Below are positions 1 through 10,879 of a DNA stretch of 64,000 nt, in pieces (position 1 is the first letter of the stretch; the number at the start of each line of letters is the position of its first letter). The position numbers were made by a program, and so were the translations under genes. The DNA comes from Maniola hyperantus (lineage: Eukaryota > Arthropoda > Insecta > Lepidoptera > Nymphalidae): NCBI RefSeq assembly GCF_902806685.2, contig NC_048542.1:411533-475532 (forward strand), written 5' to 3'. Below the pieces are notes generated by a model. That model had not been told where the DNA came from. It searched no databases and saw only the letters and a program-made list of their open reading frames with translations.

Positions 1-51
1 AGGGACTCTCTTTTCGAAAATCTATATAATATAAAAATAAATCGTTGTATA

Positions 52-280
52 TCCATATCCATACTCATATTATAAATGCGAAAGTGTGTCTGTCTGTCTG
101 TCGGTCTGCTAGCTTTTCACGGCCCAACAGTTTAACTGATTTCGATGAAATTTGGTATAGCGTTGGCTTACATCCCTGGGAATGACTTAGGCTACTTTTT
201 ATCCCGCAAAAGCAAAGAGTTCCCACGGGATTTTTGAAAACCTAAATCCACGCGTTCGAAGTCGTGGGTATCAGCTAGCA
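52..280 (+). mobile_element. Helitron-like non-autonomous element (CTAG end)
   Basis: It starts near ATTATAAATGCGAAAGTGTG, continues through a TTTATCCCGCAAAAGC / CCCACGGGATTTTTGAAAACC block and ends in an ATCAGCTAG terminus preceded by a short GC hairpin. Sister copies occur throughout the window. A CTRR 3' end with a nearby hairpin is typical of Helitrons; assigning this family to Helitrons is inference. Confidence 0.6.
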
Positions 281-300
281 ATGTATAAACGAATGCTCAC

Positions 301-3300
301 CTCTTATCAGATAGCCTGTCCCCGAGAGGTACTGGGGCACGAGGTCCGGGCGGTGCAGCCAGCGCGGCACGAACCACTTGTTGTACGCGTCGCGGTGGAG
401 GTAGCTGTTCATCTTCCTATACCCTGCCGATTAAACAAAATCCTTTATGTCGACCATATTCAATTCATCAATCAAATTGTGAGCAAGGCATCAAAAATGT
501 TGGTATTCTTAATCCGATCCTCTAAAGATTTCACTAAACTCAAAACCATTAAAGTTCTTTATTGTGCCTTGGTTAGGAGCAATCTTGAATATGCATCTCA
601 AATTTGGACCCCTCAGTATGAAGTATGTATATATTCAACGTATTGAGAGAATCCAGAAAAAATTCACTCGGTTCCTCAAATACAAATTTAAACTCAAATC
701 TAATACGAGCTACGAAGGCATTTGTGCCCAGTTGCACCTATTACCACTGACCACTCGGAGAAATATAAGTGATATTTCCTATCTAATCAATATTGCAAAT
801 ATTATTCGTAATTTATTCGTAATTTTTCTTATTTTTCTTGTTTTATGTAATATTTAGTATTTAATATTTAGTACTATTGTAAATTGCAGTGTTTTTATTT
901 TTTATTTTTTCATATTTGTATTTTTAGCTTTAAGTTAACTGGTAATCCCGCACTTGCAAGCTTTTAAAATGCATGCCGGTTTGCCAGTAATTGGGTGTAC
1001 ACTCTAAATTTTATCTCTGTGAATTGTAATTGTTATTTTATAATATGTGAACTATCTGTTGGCAAACCAATAAAATAAAATAAAATAAAATAAACTCAGT
1101 TGACTGTGCGCCGCTTCTTGAGAAGTTACACTTTAAAGTCCCTAGCAATACTCATCCTCGCTTCTTTTCAATGTTTCACACACCGCATACGCATACCAAT
1201 TTTCGTAGAAACTCGTTTATGCTTAGATCTGCCTCATCGTTTAATAAAATTTGTAAAAATGACAATAATTTGGACCTATTCTGCATCACTGGTACCACTA
1301 TTCGGAAAGCTCTGGCCAATGAATTCTTTAACGCTCATACTTCAGTTAAATAATTCGTTGGCCAGATCTCCTTATTTATTACTTTTCCCTGAATTTTCTC
1401 TCCCCCAGTCGAATTTTTTTGTTTGTTATTCTTATGTTTATTCTATCTGTGAAAACTTATCATTAGCTTTAATCTTCTTTTGTTTTTACCTATTCATTTT
1501 TTCATATTAGCTGTAAGTTTTCCTGTTAAATAAAATAAAATAAAATAAAATATTATCAGGATCATATAATTGTTAGTAATAACACACGCCTTAAAAAACT
1601 AACGTTGGTAATCTTATAACTATTTACCTAATACTAATTATCTAAGACAGGCGATTAGTCAGCACGTGCACCATATGACAATGGTTCAGATGCTGACAAT
1701 CGAACCTGTCAGCAAATGCCCTCAGGATGCCATTGGAGCTAGTCCGTACCCTGCGCACCAGGGATGTGCACCCAATAGTATTAGGTATCCAAAAGATTAT
1801 TATTAGTTCTCGATAGAAGTTCACTGCTGAATTTAAAAAAAAACCGGCCAAGTGCGAGTCAGACTCGCGCAACGAGGGTTCCGTAATACAATCGTATTTT
1901 TTCGACATTTTGCACGATAATTCAAAAACTATGATGCATAAAAATAAATAAAAACCTGTTTTAGAATGTACAGGTAAATCCCTTTCATATGATATAGTTA
2001 TCTTACTTCGAAAATTGAAAACACTAATTATTAGTTCATGACCACAATTTGATTTTTTTTTTTGTGTGATTTAACCTTAAATTTACGGTTTTCAGATTTT
2101 TCCCCAAATATCAGCTATAAGACCTACTTACCTGCCAAATTTCATGACTCTAGGTCAACGGGAAGTACCCTGTAGGTTTCTTGACAGACAGACAGACAAC
2201 AAAGTAATCCTATAAGGGTTCCGTTTTTCCTTTTGAGGTACGGAACCCTAAAAATGGCACATAAAGAAGCATGGGAGTAGTAGATCCCTGACTGATACTT
2301 TACACTTTTTTTAATTCATAGATTAGCGCTTGGCTGCAATCAGACTTGGGTGGCAAGTGATGATGCAGCCCAAGATGGAGCGCGCTCGCCTAGAAGATGC
2401 CTATTTACTCTTGATTTGAAGGTACCTACCCATATTATAATTGGAGGGGAAACTGATGCTGGAAGGGAACTTTTTGGGGTTTCCAGTGAGTAATTATTAT
2501 TGCATCACATGTCCGTCTTCTTTGTGAGGGTGTGGGTTTTCCTAATGTTCTGTACAAAATCGCCATTTTTAAGCACTTTGGGACTCCACCAGCTATCGGA
2601 TCTTCGAACTATGTGCTCTATTACCACTTCATCAGCTTTGAACTGTCAGTTTTAAGTACTTGTCAAATTAAAAGAATAGAAATACTATGTTACCAACGAG
2701 GTCCTTCCCGGAGTTCTGCCGGACCACCCGCCTGAGGAGCCAGGGGTTGACCAGCACGTCGTCATCAGTCTTGAACAGCATCAGCTCGTCCAGGTGGGAA
2801 GGACACCTTCAATTAATAAATCAATTCACACTTCTATGGTGGGCTTTACAGAGCGCAACGTTGCCCTAATAATGCACCTACAGAACGCGACAGAAAGTAC
2901 TGTACATCGGCCATTAGAATGACATTTCGGCTTTGTAGAGCGTTGTCTCTGTCACTCATACCTTTACAACTTTTTCACACTATAAAGAGTTTTCATTTAT
3001 GACGTCGTCACTCGTCGCCCAGACCGCGAACATGGACTCCTTTTACGATCTCGGCTCATACGGATTCATAACCGCTAGATTCATCATCTCAACCCATCAT
3101 CAGCTCACTACTGAGGATGGGTCTCCCCAACAAAAAAAAGTCGTCCTCAACTGAGGTCAAAGTCCCTCCTCCCTTAGGAGACGACGTTTCTCGATTTCAT
3201 CCAGAGCTGGGATACGAGCTTAGCGATCGCCACCGTCACAGACAGAATGTTATGATGATCAATACACAAACACACACCCACACACACTCACACACACACA

Positions 3301-6031
3301 TACATATGTTGTGAATCACCTACTAGGTATTTTTACTAGTTAATTGACTTTTATATTTTCATATTATTATATTATTGTAAAGCTTGTTTAAATTATCAAA
3401 CGTACTGTTATAAATAATTTATATTTCATATCTATTTAAGTAATCTGTAAAAAATTGTAATCCTATTTGGCCTTATTTTCAGTCTGTTATTATGTAAAAT
3501 TATATTGTATATATCGCTGTTGATTGCAAAAAAACAATAAAAAAAAAATTAAAAAAAAAATAGGTAGTTGAGCCTCGATAGCACATAATCATAATCATAA
3601 TTTATTATTGCAAATACACGTTTCATAGGTGGCACAGCACAACGGTTAAAAAAGCGGACTGAAATCTGGAAGGTCGTCGCGCCGGTTCAAACTCCACCCG
3701 TTGCACTATTGTCGTACCTACACCTAGCACAAGCTTTACGCTTAATTGGAGGGGAAAGGAGGGGGAAGGGGATATTAGTCAGCATAATAAACTTGGCTAA
3801 TATTCTTTCAAAAATAAAAAAATAGAACCAACCGTTTTCACACCCCGAAAACAAAACAAAAAATTGATTGCCTTCTGTTTACCTTGCTGCAGTCCACTGC
3901 ATCATCAGAGCCGTCTTCAGGGTCAGATTCTGGTAGTGGTCCTGGAACTGGAAGATTATCATGTCACTGTACTCCTTGGCTTCTAAGTAATTGTCTGCCT
4001 GAAACAAGTTCAATTTTAACAATAACATCTTCCAGGTGTTAACCTATACATAACATACTTTCTGAATCTTCATCGAAAAGTGTAATTTATTACCTATTTT
4101 CAATAAATTATTTGATTTGATTCGACGCTTGAGTGAATTCACATCCATATATATGTTTAAAAGCAAAGCTTTACACTAATGGGAACACTTTTTGAAGCAA
4201 GTGTCAAAACTTTTATAATCTACTTATCCACGCTTGTAGAGTGCTGATTGATTGCCTTGATGATTGAGCTTGAGGAGTAATGTTATGTTTTTTATTTATG
4301 GACTAGCGGTTGACTGCAATCAACTCTGTTGACAAATGATATGCAGCCTAAGGTGGAACCGCTCTTGCTAAAAGATCCCTGTTCATTCTTGATCATTATG
4401 TGCCTGGATAGAAAAAGTGAAGCTAAATACCTACCTATCGAATTGGAAACGAAGAAGCAAATCGCTTTGTACGTATCCTTGGAATTTTTTCTAAGTACGG
4501 AACAAAAACTTCGACATAAAAACATATTTTTAGGTTCTGTGCCTCAAAAGGAAAAAGGAACCCTTATAGGATCATTTCGTTGTATGTCTGTCTTATAGCA
4601 CACGTAAGGGGAAAAATCTGAAACCCGTGAATTTGTGGTTACATCATAATAAAAAAATTAAAATGTGTTCATGAATCAAGTATCATTCTTAAACAGATTT
4701 TTATTTAAGTATTTTTATGCATAATAGTTTTTGATTTATCGTACAAAATGTCGAAAAAAATACGACTGTAATACGGAACCCTCGGTGCGCGAGTCTGACT
4801 CGCAGCTGGCCGGTTTTTTTTGTTTATTTCGAGATGATTGGGGGTTCGGGGAATAGGCTCACCGTAAGATCCTCCACCGCAACTCCATCCAGACCCAGCA
4901 CGAAGTAGGCAGGCACATGCTTCCCCCACGTGTCCCTGATGGCCTGCCGCTGGACGAACCTCTTGGGCGATGACGTCACCAGCACCAGCAGCTCCACCCG
5001 CTCGCTGTCAGAGCACACCGTAATGGAAGGCTCGATGAGGACGCTTCTAAAAGATTTAATAGTCTGATTGTTTTTCGTTTAACGTCAGAAATCTGTCCAG
5101 AAGAGAAAAAAGAACAGTTTTGTTTTATTGACCGAGCTAAACGAAGTACGAATTTCGAGGTACGAAAAATTTACTACAATGCATTGTTGCAACAAGAATC
5201 GCTCAAATTCAGCCAATCACAAAAATTGAAATTGTAATAATGATTGATGCAGGTTTTACGTAATAGCCCTACTGTTGCATGACAGACGATTTAAGTTACC
5301 AACGTTGACCCTAGTCGGTAATCGATGGATGACCTACTTTGTAGATCCGAATTCAGCCTTTTCATTTCCTCCGTGCCTAGACGAGTACCTACATTAAACT
5401 CGCGGCAGTCCCGATTATTTTATTATTGTCACTAACATTGATAATAATAACTATAAAACGTAATACTTACCCGAAATCTTAGTTGAGTTGTATGCGGAAG
5501 GGATCTGGGAATCACCGCATTATTAACGCAAGAAAACTTCTACCATCGTGTTTGTACGGGAGTGGTTGTGCAGGCTCGGCCGCACCAAAGGGAGATCTCC
5601 CACCGAGCGGTTGGTTCGCTCGGTAGCGCCAGCTGGGCCGATGACGGTTTTGTCTTGAAACTTCTTTATATAGTCCAGATTGCAGAAAACTCCGTTAGTG
5701 CGAGTACTGTCGGCGGGACTACGTCATGAAATGTTATCGATTGAATAGCGCCATCTATAGTTGCAATTATGACAACCCCCACAGTGTTATCGATGGGAAC
5801 GATCCTACGAAATGAGGAAGAAGAAGACGCAGTGAGAGGAAATACCGTCTTACATGTTATCGAGGTAGCTCTTGAGGCTTCTGTTGATGGCATAGTGGTC
5901 TAGGGCCAGTATCGGCTGTGGGGGCACCAAGACCTGGCTGGTCAGGTCGGCCAGGCACCACGCAGCCGTGATGGCAGCCAGCACCAGCGACAATACCGCG
6001 AGGCGCACTGCTATGCCTCTGCGACGCGGTA
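301..6031 (-). CDS. Beta-1,3-galactosyltransferase-like gene (GT31), five exons, 3' end off the left edge
   Basis: Exons in order of transcription are 5854-6031, 4863-5046, 3883-3998, 2694-2806 and 301-423; phases agree at all four joins and give about 238 residues. The first exon starts in mid-frame, so the start codon lies upstream. It encodes a short basic stretch and one hydrophobic segment (RLAVLSLVLAAITAAW), as expected of a type II Golgi signal anchor. Exon 2 carries RQAIRDTWG, the GT31 hallmark. Exon 3 carries a DxYxNLTLKT-like block. Exon 4 carries the metal-binding DDD in FKTDDDVLVN. Exon 5 carries YNKWFVP and a SGTGYL block matching the family SGGGY region. GT31 enzymes transfer galactose or GlcNAc from UDP-sugars in the Golgi lumen. 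The family is clear; acceptor specificity is not. The remaining C-terminus should lie left of position 301. The introns are packed with repeats. Confidence 0.85.
430..1094 (+). mobile_element. 5'-truncated jockey-type LINE, reverse transcriptase C-terminus
   Basis: From about 436 to 645 the frame reads like the end of a jockey-clade reverse transcriptase (KMLVFLIRSSKDF, LVRSNLEYASQIWTP). A frameshift near 620 moves the match to the next frame (IERIQKKFTRFLKYK, LLPLTTRR), so the copy is dead. An AT-rich 3' region ends in an (AAATA)n tail at about 1070-1094. It lies in the intron below the last visible GT31 exon of the window. Confidence 0.7.
1095..1550 (+). mobile_element. Second 5'-truncated jockey-type LINE tail
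   Basis: The open frame from about 1097 to 1353 ends at TAA and resembles the extreme C-terminus of jockey-type reverse transcriptases (FHTPHTHTNFRRNS). It is followed by an AT-rich 3' region and another (AAATA)n tail at 1527-1550. It starts exactly where the tail of the preceding LINE ends. Confidence 0.6.
1840..2254 (+). mobile_element. Lepidopteran CCGGCC repeat, full copy
   Basis: It starts AAACCGGCCAAGTGCGAGTC followed by GAGGGTTCCGTA and ends GGTACGGAACCCTAAAAA, so GGGTTCCGTA/TACGGAACCC forms short terminal inverted repeats. It carries no coding capacity. It lies in an intron of the GT31 gene. Confidence 0.75.
2325..2455 (+). repeat. Degenerate GCxxGGCTGCAATC...GATGCAGCCC repeat
   Basis: It contains TGATGATGCAGCCCAAGATGGAGCGCGC flanked by CTTGGCTGCAATCAGACTTG. 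Related copies are at 4301-4400 and 38153-38236, the last with inverted GTTAGCCC/GGGCTAAC ends. Confidence 0.45.
2873..2965 (+). mobile_element. Half copy of a GCGGCAGAAA palindromic MITE
   Basis: The arm reads ACAGAAAGTACTGTACATCGGCC then GTAGAGCGTTGTCTCTGTC. Complete copies are at 13495-13671 and 25075-25232. Confidence 0.5.
3000..3545 (+). repeat. Unclassified repeat region with a (CA)n tract and A-rich tail
   Basis: A CA/CACA microsatellite lies at about 3262-3305. The segment ends in an AATAAAAAAAAAATT tail at about 3534-3560, which looks like a retroelement 3' end. A similar design (CA tract, then AT-rich, then tail) is at 19755-20146. Confidence 0.4.
3629..3818 (+). mobile_element. 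tRNA-headed SINE
   Basis: The head resembles a tRNA with a box A-like ACGGTTAAAAAAGCGGAC and a box B-like GGTTCAAACTCC. The body runs GTTGCACTATTGTCGTACC to TTGGAGGGGAAAGG. A closer-to-consensus copy is at 7266-7432. Confidence 0.65.
4529..4822 (-). mobile_element. CCGGCC repeat, reverse copy
   Basis: On the plus strand it begins TTTAGGTTCTGTGCCTC and ends CGAGTCTGACTCGCAGCTGGCCGGTTTTTT, the reverse complement of the family start. It finishes about 40 bp from the donor site of the GT31 exon at 4863-5046. Confidence 0.7.
5168..5278 (+). repeat. TACAATGCATTGTTGCAACAAG repeat, copy 1
   Basis: About 105 bp closely match 10983-11085, including AATTCAGCCAATCA and TAATAATGATTGATGCAGG. No coding content is seen. 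Confidence 0.55.
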
Positions 6032-6060
6032 CTGCGAACACATGGAAGAAATTTACACAT

Positions 6061-6531
6061 TTTAGGGTTCCGTAGTTGTTTACTACGGGCGGACATGGCG
6101 AAACTATAAGGGTTCCTTGTTTAGGAACCCTTATAGTTTCGCCATGTCCGCCCGTCTGTCCGTCTATCCGTCCGTCCGTCCTCGGTTAATCCCAGAGACT
6201 ATTAGTTGCTAGAAATCTGTAATTTGGCATGGGTTTAAATATTAATCACGCCGACAAAGTGGTGAAATAGAATTGTGATAAATATTTTTCTTTAGGGTAG
6301 CTCCCCTACATGTAAAGTGGGGATGATTATTTTTTTCTCGTCTACCCCATAGTGTGGGGTATCGTTGAATAGGTCTTTTAAAAGTACTGTGGGTATAGGA
6401 ACATCATTTTTCGATTTCTATAGATTCGTTGATTGATTGAACTTAATAGCCATGATGATGATGATAACCATGGCTAAGTTGTGACTATGGAACCCTACAC
6501 TGCGTGTGGCCCGCCACGCGCTTGGCCGGTT
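6061..6531 (-). mobile_element. CCGGCC-family element with an internal perfect palindrome
   Basis: It begins TTTAGGGTTCCGTA and ends GCGCTTGGCCGGTTTTT, so it is a reverse copy. Near its GGGTTCCGT end lies a 33-bp perfect inverted repeat (6085-6117 and 6123-6155) with a 5-nt loop. Confidence 0.65.
6085..6155. repeat. Perfect 33-bp inverted repeat with 5-nt loop
   Basis: The left arm starts ACGGGCGGACATGGCG and ends AAGGGTTCCT; the right arm is its exact reverse complement. The loop is TGTTT. Such a perfect hairpin inside an otherwise diverged repeat suggests a recent local inverted duplication. Confidence 0.9.
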
Positions 6532-6734
6532 TTTACTACTAAGACTTCGCCGTCCGAGTGTCCGTCCGTCCGTCTGTCTATCAGCGGGCTGTATCTCGTA
6601 GATAGAGAGTTGAAATTGTCATGTGTATTTCTGAAGATTCAAAGATTCTATTGTCGCTATAACAACAAATACATACAAATCGGTTCAGAAACATGGAAAA
6701 ATCGATGTAACTACATAGGTACCCACATAAAAAA

Positions 6735-6862
6735 AACCAACCGAATTGAACACCACCTCCTTTTTGGAAGTCGGTTCAAAAATTAACTGCGATCCCGTAA
6801 ACTCAAAAAGTTCCCACGGGATTTTTAAAACCCTAACTAACACCACGCGGACGAAGTCGCTA
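6735..6862 (-). repeat. Fragments of CTCCTTTTTGGAAGTCGGTT and CTAGT repeats
   Basis: It contains ACCACCTCCTTTTTGGAAGTCGGTT, part of a common lepidopteran repeat also seen near 35500 and 59110. After it comes a short tail (CCCACGGGATTTTT ... CACGCGGACGAAGTCGCTAGT) of the Helitron-like family. Confidence 0.5.
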
Positions 6863-7003
6863 GTGAAAATATAAAAACAGATTTACTTTACGATTATTAT
6901 CAAAATGGGCACAAGGAAATAGGTCGCTGTTTGTATACCCATACCTATCTATTAGTCAGTCGAGATAGATAGGGAGTTGATGGCTAAAAAAAATTAATTA
7001 TCA

Positions 7004-7225
7004 TCACTAGATGATGCGACGACTTCGTGCGCGTGGATTTAAGTGTTTAAAAATCCCGTGGGAACCCTTTGATTTTCCGGAATAAAAAGTAGCCTATGTC
7101 CTTCCCCGAGATGCCAGCTATCTCTGTATCAAAATATTTCGTCAAAATCGGTTGGACAGCTGAGCTGTGAAAAGCTGGCAGACAGACAGACAGACACACT
7201 TTCGCATTTATAATATTATTATGGA
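7004..7225 (-). mobile_element. Helitron-like element, reverse copy
   Basis: On the plus strand it begins CACTAGATGATGCGACGACTTCG and ends with ACACTTTCGCATTTATAATATTAT, the reverse of the copy at 52-280. It includes a run of GACA repeats. Confidence 0.65.
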
Positions 7226-7265
7226 TTAAGCTAAAATTACATCATTACCTTAAAATTAAATTATA

Positions 7266-7432
7266 TCAATAGCTCAACGGTTAAAGGAGCGGACTGAAAT
7301 CCGAAAGGTCGCCGGTTCAAACCCCGCCCGTTGCACTATTGTCGTACCTACCTACTCCTAGCACAGGCTCGCTTAGTTGGAGGGGAAAGGGGAATATTAG
7401 TCATGATAAACGTGTCTAACACCTATTCTTTT
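7266..7432 (+). mobile_element. tRNA-headed SINE, better preserved copy
   Basis: Box A-like TAGCTCAACGGTTAAAGGAGCGG and box B-like CCGGTTCAAACCCCGCC are spaced as in a tRNA gene. The body matches 3629-3818. It ends before an A-rich tail. Confidence 0.75.
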
Positions 7433-7504
7433 AAAAAAAACCAATACCACAGAAGTAATAATTCAGTTAATTGGTTAATGAATTACTAATTGTTTTTATT
7501 TCTT

Positions 7505-7890
7505 GGTATCATCATTGTCAACCGATAGACGTCCACTGCTGGACATGGGTCTCTTGTAGGGACTTCCACGAGCCACATGCATGGTAGATGCATCCGACTA
7601 TTCGTAAGCACTTGTAAAAGTTTATACGAATAAAAAAGATTTTCATTCATTCATTCATTCATTCATTCATTTCATTTCATTCATGGTCTTACGCCGCCTA
7701 GAGGACCTGGATCCAGCGGCTCCCTGCGACTCGTTTGATGTCGTCTGTCCATCCACCTTGTGGGAGGTCTTTGGGTACGCGGAGCGTTCCCTCCCCGATT
7801 GCCATCTCAACCTGTCCCGTACTATACATGTAAGTCTTGTAACTGAAATAGCTTGCATCCTGGAGACAGACATCGACTACCGTCTACTTC
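7505..7890. repeat. RTE-like LINE 3' fragment with (CATT)n
   Basis: It contains GACGTCCACTGCTGGACATGG and later GGATCCAGCGGCTCCCTGCGACTCG, sequences common in lepidopteran RTE-derived repeats. They are separated by a (CATT)n microsatellite at about 7643-7680. Related pieces are at 25885-25975 and in each 6.2-kb unit near 37140-37220. Confidence 0.45.
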
Positions 7891-7897
7891 TTATCCC

Positions 7898-8348
7898 GAA
7901 AAACCGGCCAAGTGTGAGTCAGGCTCGCGCAACGAGGGTTCCGTACTACAGTCGTATTTTTTCGACATTTTGCAATTTTATTATCATTCAAAAACTATGA
8001 TCCATAAACATAAATAAAAATCTGTTTTAGAATGTACAGTTGAAGACCTTTCATAATATTATGATATCCCACTTGATATAGTTATCTCACTTCGAAAGTT
8101 GAAAATACTAATTATTTCGTTCATGACTATGATTTAATTTTTTTGTGTGATGTAACCACAAATTCACGGTTTTCAGATTTTCTCCGAAATGTCTGCTATA
8201 AGACTTACCTACCTGCCAAATTTCATGATTCTAGGTCAACGGTAAGTACCCTGTAGGTTTCTTGACAGACCGACAGGCAGACAGACAGACAAAGTGATCC
8301 TATGAGGATTCCGTTTTTCCTTTCGAGGTAGGTACAGAACCCTAAAAA
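7898..8348 (+). mobile_element. CCGGCC repeat, full copy
   Basis: It starts AAACCGGCCAAGTGTGAGTC and ends GGTACAGAACCCTAAAAA. It directly abuts a Helitron-like tail (GTCGCGGGGATCATCTAGT) at 8349-8396. Confidence 0.7.
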
Positions 8349-8487
8349 TCAAGGGGATCTAAATGCACGCAGTTGAAGTCGCGGGGATCATCTAGTCATT
8401 TTATAAGTAGGTACAATAAATCATCAGCAATCATGTATTTATACCGAAAGTGGCAATAACTCCATTGCTATGAAATGTGGGTACCAC

Positions 8488-8533
8488 TACCTACCCGATA
8501 CCCCGATACCCCGGTACCCCGATACCCCGTACC
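8488..8533 (+). repeat. Short ATACCCCG microsatellite
   Basis: About four imperfect copies of an 8-9 bp CCGATACCC unit lie between CTACCTACC blocks. Confidence 0.6.
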
Positions 8534-8642
8534 TACGCACTTGCTCGATGTTGATAACAGTGATAATAAATGTTTCCTATCTAATAGTATTATCAGGTGA
8601 TAGATTGGGAAAAATCAATAAATAAATAGGTAACTCGATTTA

Positions 8643-9215
8643 TGTAGGACTAGACGATGCCCGCGACTTCGTACGCGTGGATTAAGATTTTTAAAAATCC
8701 TGTGGGAACTATTTAATTTTTCGGTATAAAAGTTAGCCTATGTCCTTCATCGGGATGTAACTAACTCTGTACGAAATTTTATCAGAATCGGTTAAACTCT
8801 TGGGCCGTGAAAAGCATAATACCTACCCCGTTCGGTCGGTACGGTTATCGTACGGTCGGTATCAGTACGGTTCATCTAAACTTGTACTCTTGACATGACA
8901 ATTGACACAAAGTTAAAATGACGCGTGAGAACTCATTTTGTACAGACTACATTTTCCATTCTCAATTATAAATATTATAAAACTAACTACCGCCCGCAGC
9001 TTCGCTCGGCGAAATTATGGATCTTTATTATTTATTATACCTACCGTGGAAATTGTTCAAGAAAACCGGTCTTATTCGACGGTCGGTCTTAGACAACTAC
9101 ATTGATCTACATTATAAACGAACCTCTGTGCAAAATTTCAGTTTTCAACAATCTAGACCCAAGGCAAGAGTTTGGGCTGAGCGTTGATGACTCAATCAGC
9201 GAGTCAGGACTTTTT
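8643..9215 (-). repeat. Nested Helitron-like and MITE fragments
   Basis: 8645-8815 is a reverse Helitron-like copy (ACTAGACGATGCCCGCGACTTCG at its left end). 8884-8960 is half of the AGTCCGTACAAAA MITE. 8985-9215 starts AACTACCGCCCGCAGCTTCG, another CTAG-type tail in reverse. No gene is seen from 8349 to 9600. Confidence 0.5.
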
Positions 9216-9610
9216 ATTATAATATGTAGGATAAGTAGGTATATATAGGTATAGGTATACCCAAATATGGGATCCTTATCTGGACTGAATAGTGAATTCC
9301 TATCTACTCAAATAAATAGATAATTAGGCAATAGTAATTAGCAATAGATATAAATGTAGGTATATACTAGTTTAAAACTTCTGTAAACTAACAGTTTTAC
9401 TGACCGACACTGCACATAACATTATATACCTAACATGTAAACCTCATAAACGCATACACATACAAATGTCAAAACATATAATATACTAAACACATATTAA
9501 CAAAACTAACGTAAAGGTAAAAATTGTAAAATAATTAACTAGATAGTAGTAAGAAAGCTTATTGTAATTTTAAAGATAAGGAAAATAAATAAAGGCTTAA
9601 AGTAGGTATA

Positions 9611-9744
9611 TAGTCCGTACAAAATAACTTCTCTCACGCCATTTTATCTCTATGGGTCAACTGTCATGTCAAAAGTAGGTACGTTTTGACATGAAATTTG
9701 AAACAAAAAGTTAAAATGGCGCGTGAAAGTCATTTTTTACGCAT
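9611..9744. mobile_element. Palindromic MITE, AGTCCGTACAAAA family
   Basis: The left arm AGTCCGTACAAAATAACTTCTCTC...CCATTTTATCT mirrors the right arm AGTTAAAATGGCGCGTGAAAGTC. The centre has GTCATGTCAAAAG and CTTTTGACATGA-like inverted blocks. A second copy is at 22178-22373. Confidence 0.6.
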
Positions 9745-9834
9745 TATATTTAAATTACTTACAAAACAATTTCAGATAAGGCACCTTGCGCTTCATTTTC
9801 CTGAAAAAATTGTAGATTTTTAAATGTAGAGGAT

Positions 9835-9955
9835 GTGTAGAGCTGTGTAGTGTGTAGAGCTGTGTAGTGTGTAGACCTGTGTAGTGTGTAGAGTGTAGAG
9901 CTGTGTAGTGTGTAGAGCTGTGTAGTGTGTAGAGCTGTGTAGTGTGTAGAGGTAG
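9835..9955 (+). repeat. Minisatellite, 17-bp unit GTGTAGAGCTGTGTAGT
   Basis: Six near-perfect copies are present; one unit has a 7-bp internal expansion and one a G-to-C change. The open frames it creates on the minus strand (TQLYTLHSS repeats) are a by-product. Confidence 0.9.
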
Positions 9956-10793
9956 GATTGTCACTCCATAATTCTGTCAAATCTAAACCGATTTTGTCAA
10001 TTCTTTTTTCTTTATTAAGGTTGTAAGGTTGAACCACTTGTACTTACTATCAGGTTGGATTCAACTTTCAAGTAATTTATAAGTCTATGGTTTTATGTAA
10101 AATCATGGTAGGTACATGGTAATAATCTTGTAATAATAAAATGGTGACTGCAGTCTGTATGGCGTTGGTATGGCGCCATTTTCAAATTGAATAAAAGATT
10201 TGTTTCTGGTTAATTTTTTGGCAGGGCAGTCATATATTTACTTTTTTAATAAGTCTAATTTGCCTATAGAGTGCCCAACCCACCCGTAAAGTAGTAAAAA
10301 CTAGTAAAATTCCTACTTACCAATTATTTATTGATGCACTAGAGCAAAACACATTGTCTTAAAGCATCGCTATTTTTGTAATGTACGAAAATAATATTAT
10401 TATTAAAAAATCAAGTAGGCATGGCTACGCCACTCCTAATCGGGCCTAACTATAACTTTGAAATACCTAGTGTTAGAACTTAGAATCACAGACGCGAGTG
10501 CGCTTGTATTATCTTTCGTAAACTAACCGCAAACGATATTTCGAGTTTTGGAGTGTTATCCTTATCTTGAGTAAAGATTACTTATTGGTCATCTATGAAC
10601 ATTTCATTTCTTAGACCTAGCCACATAGATTAATTATTGGTCTCGCTCCATGCCTAGCCAATTATTTTAAGAGAAGTAGGTACCTAACCCTAGCGCACTC
10701 CTAAGTTTTCCATACAAACGTATTACCATACAACCTGCTTTGGTTTTCCGGTGTACTACGTAGTAGTACATACAAATTCTTTGGGTTTTCCTT

Positions 10794-10879
10794 AAAAGGT
10801 ACCTTACCAGGCCTTAAAGGACTGTTATCCAGGGCCGTAAAATAAATTTAAAAAAAAAAAAAAAAAAAGGTACCTTACC
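10794..10879 (+). mobile_element. Short retroposed mRNA 3' end with 15-bp target duplication
   Basis: AAAAGGTACCTTACC occurs at 10794-10808 and again at 10865-10879. Between them is a 56-bp insert ending GCCGTAAAATAAATTT plus a run of about 20 A. Target duplication plus poly(A) is the signature of LINE-driven retroposition. The source transcript is not recognised. Confidence 0.75.

Noticed and set aside
7266..7340. Functional tRNA gene
   Set aside because: The tRNA-like part continues into a SINE body repeated at 3629-3818 and lacks a matching acceptor stem.
9755..10037. Minus-strand frames rich in TQLYTLHSS
   Set aside because: They come from the 17-bp minisatellite; two frames are open simply because the unit lacks stops.
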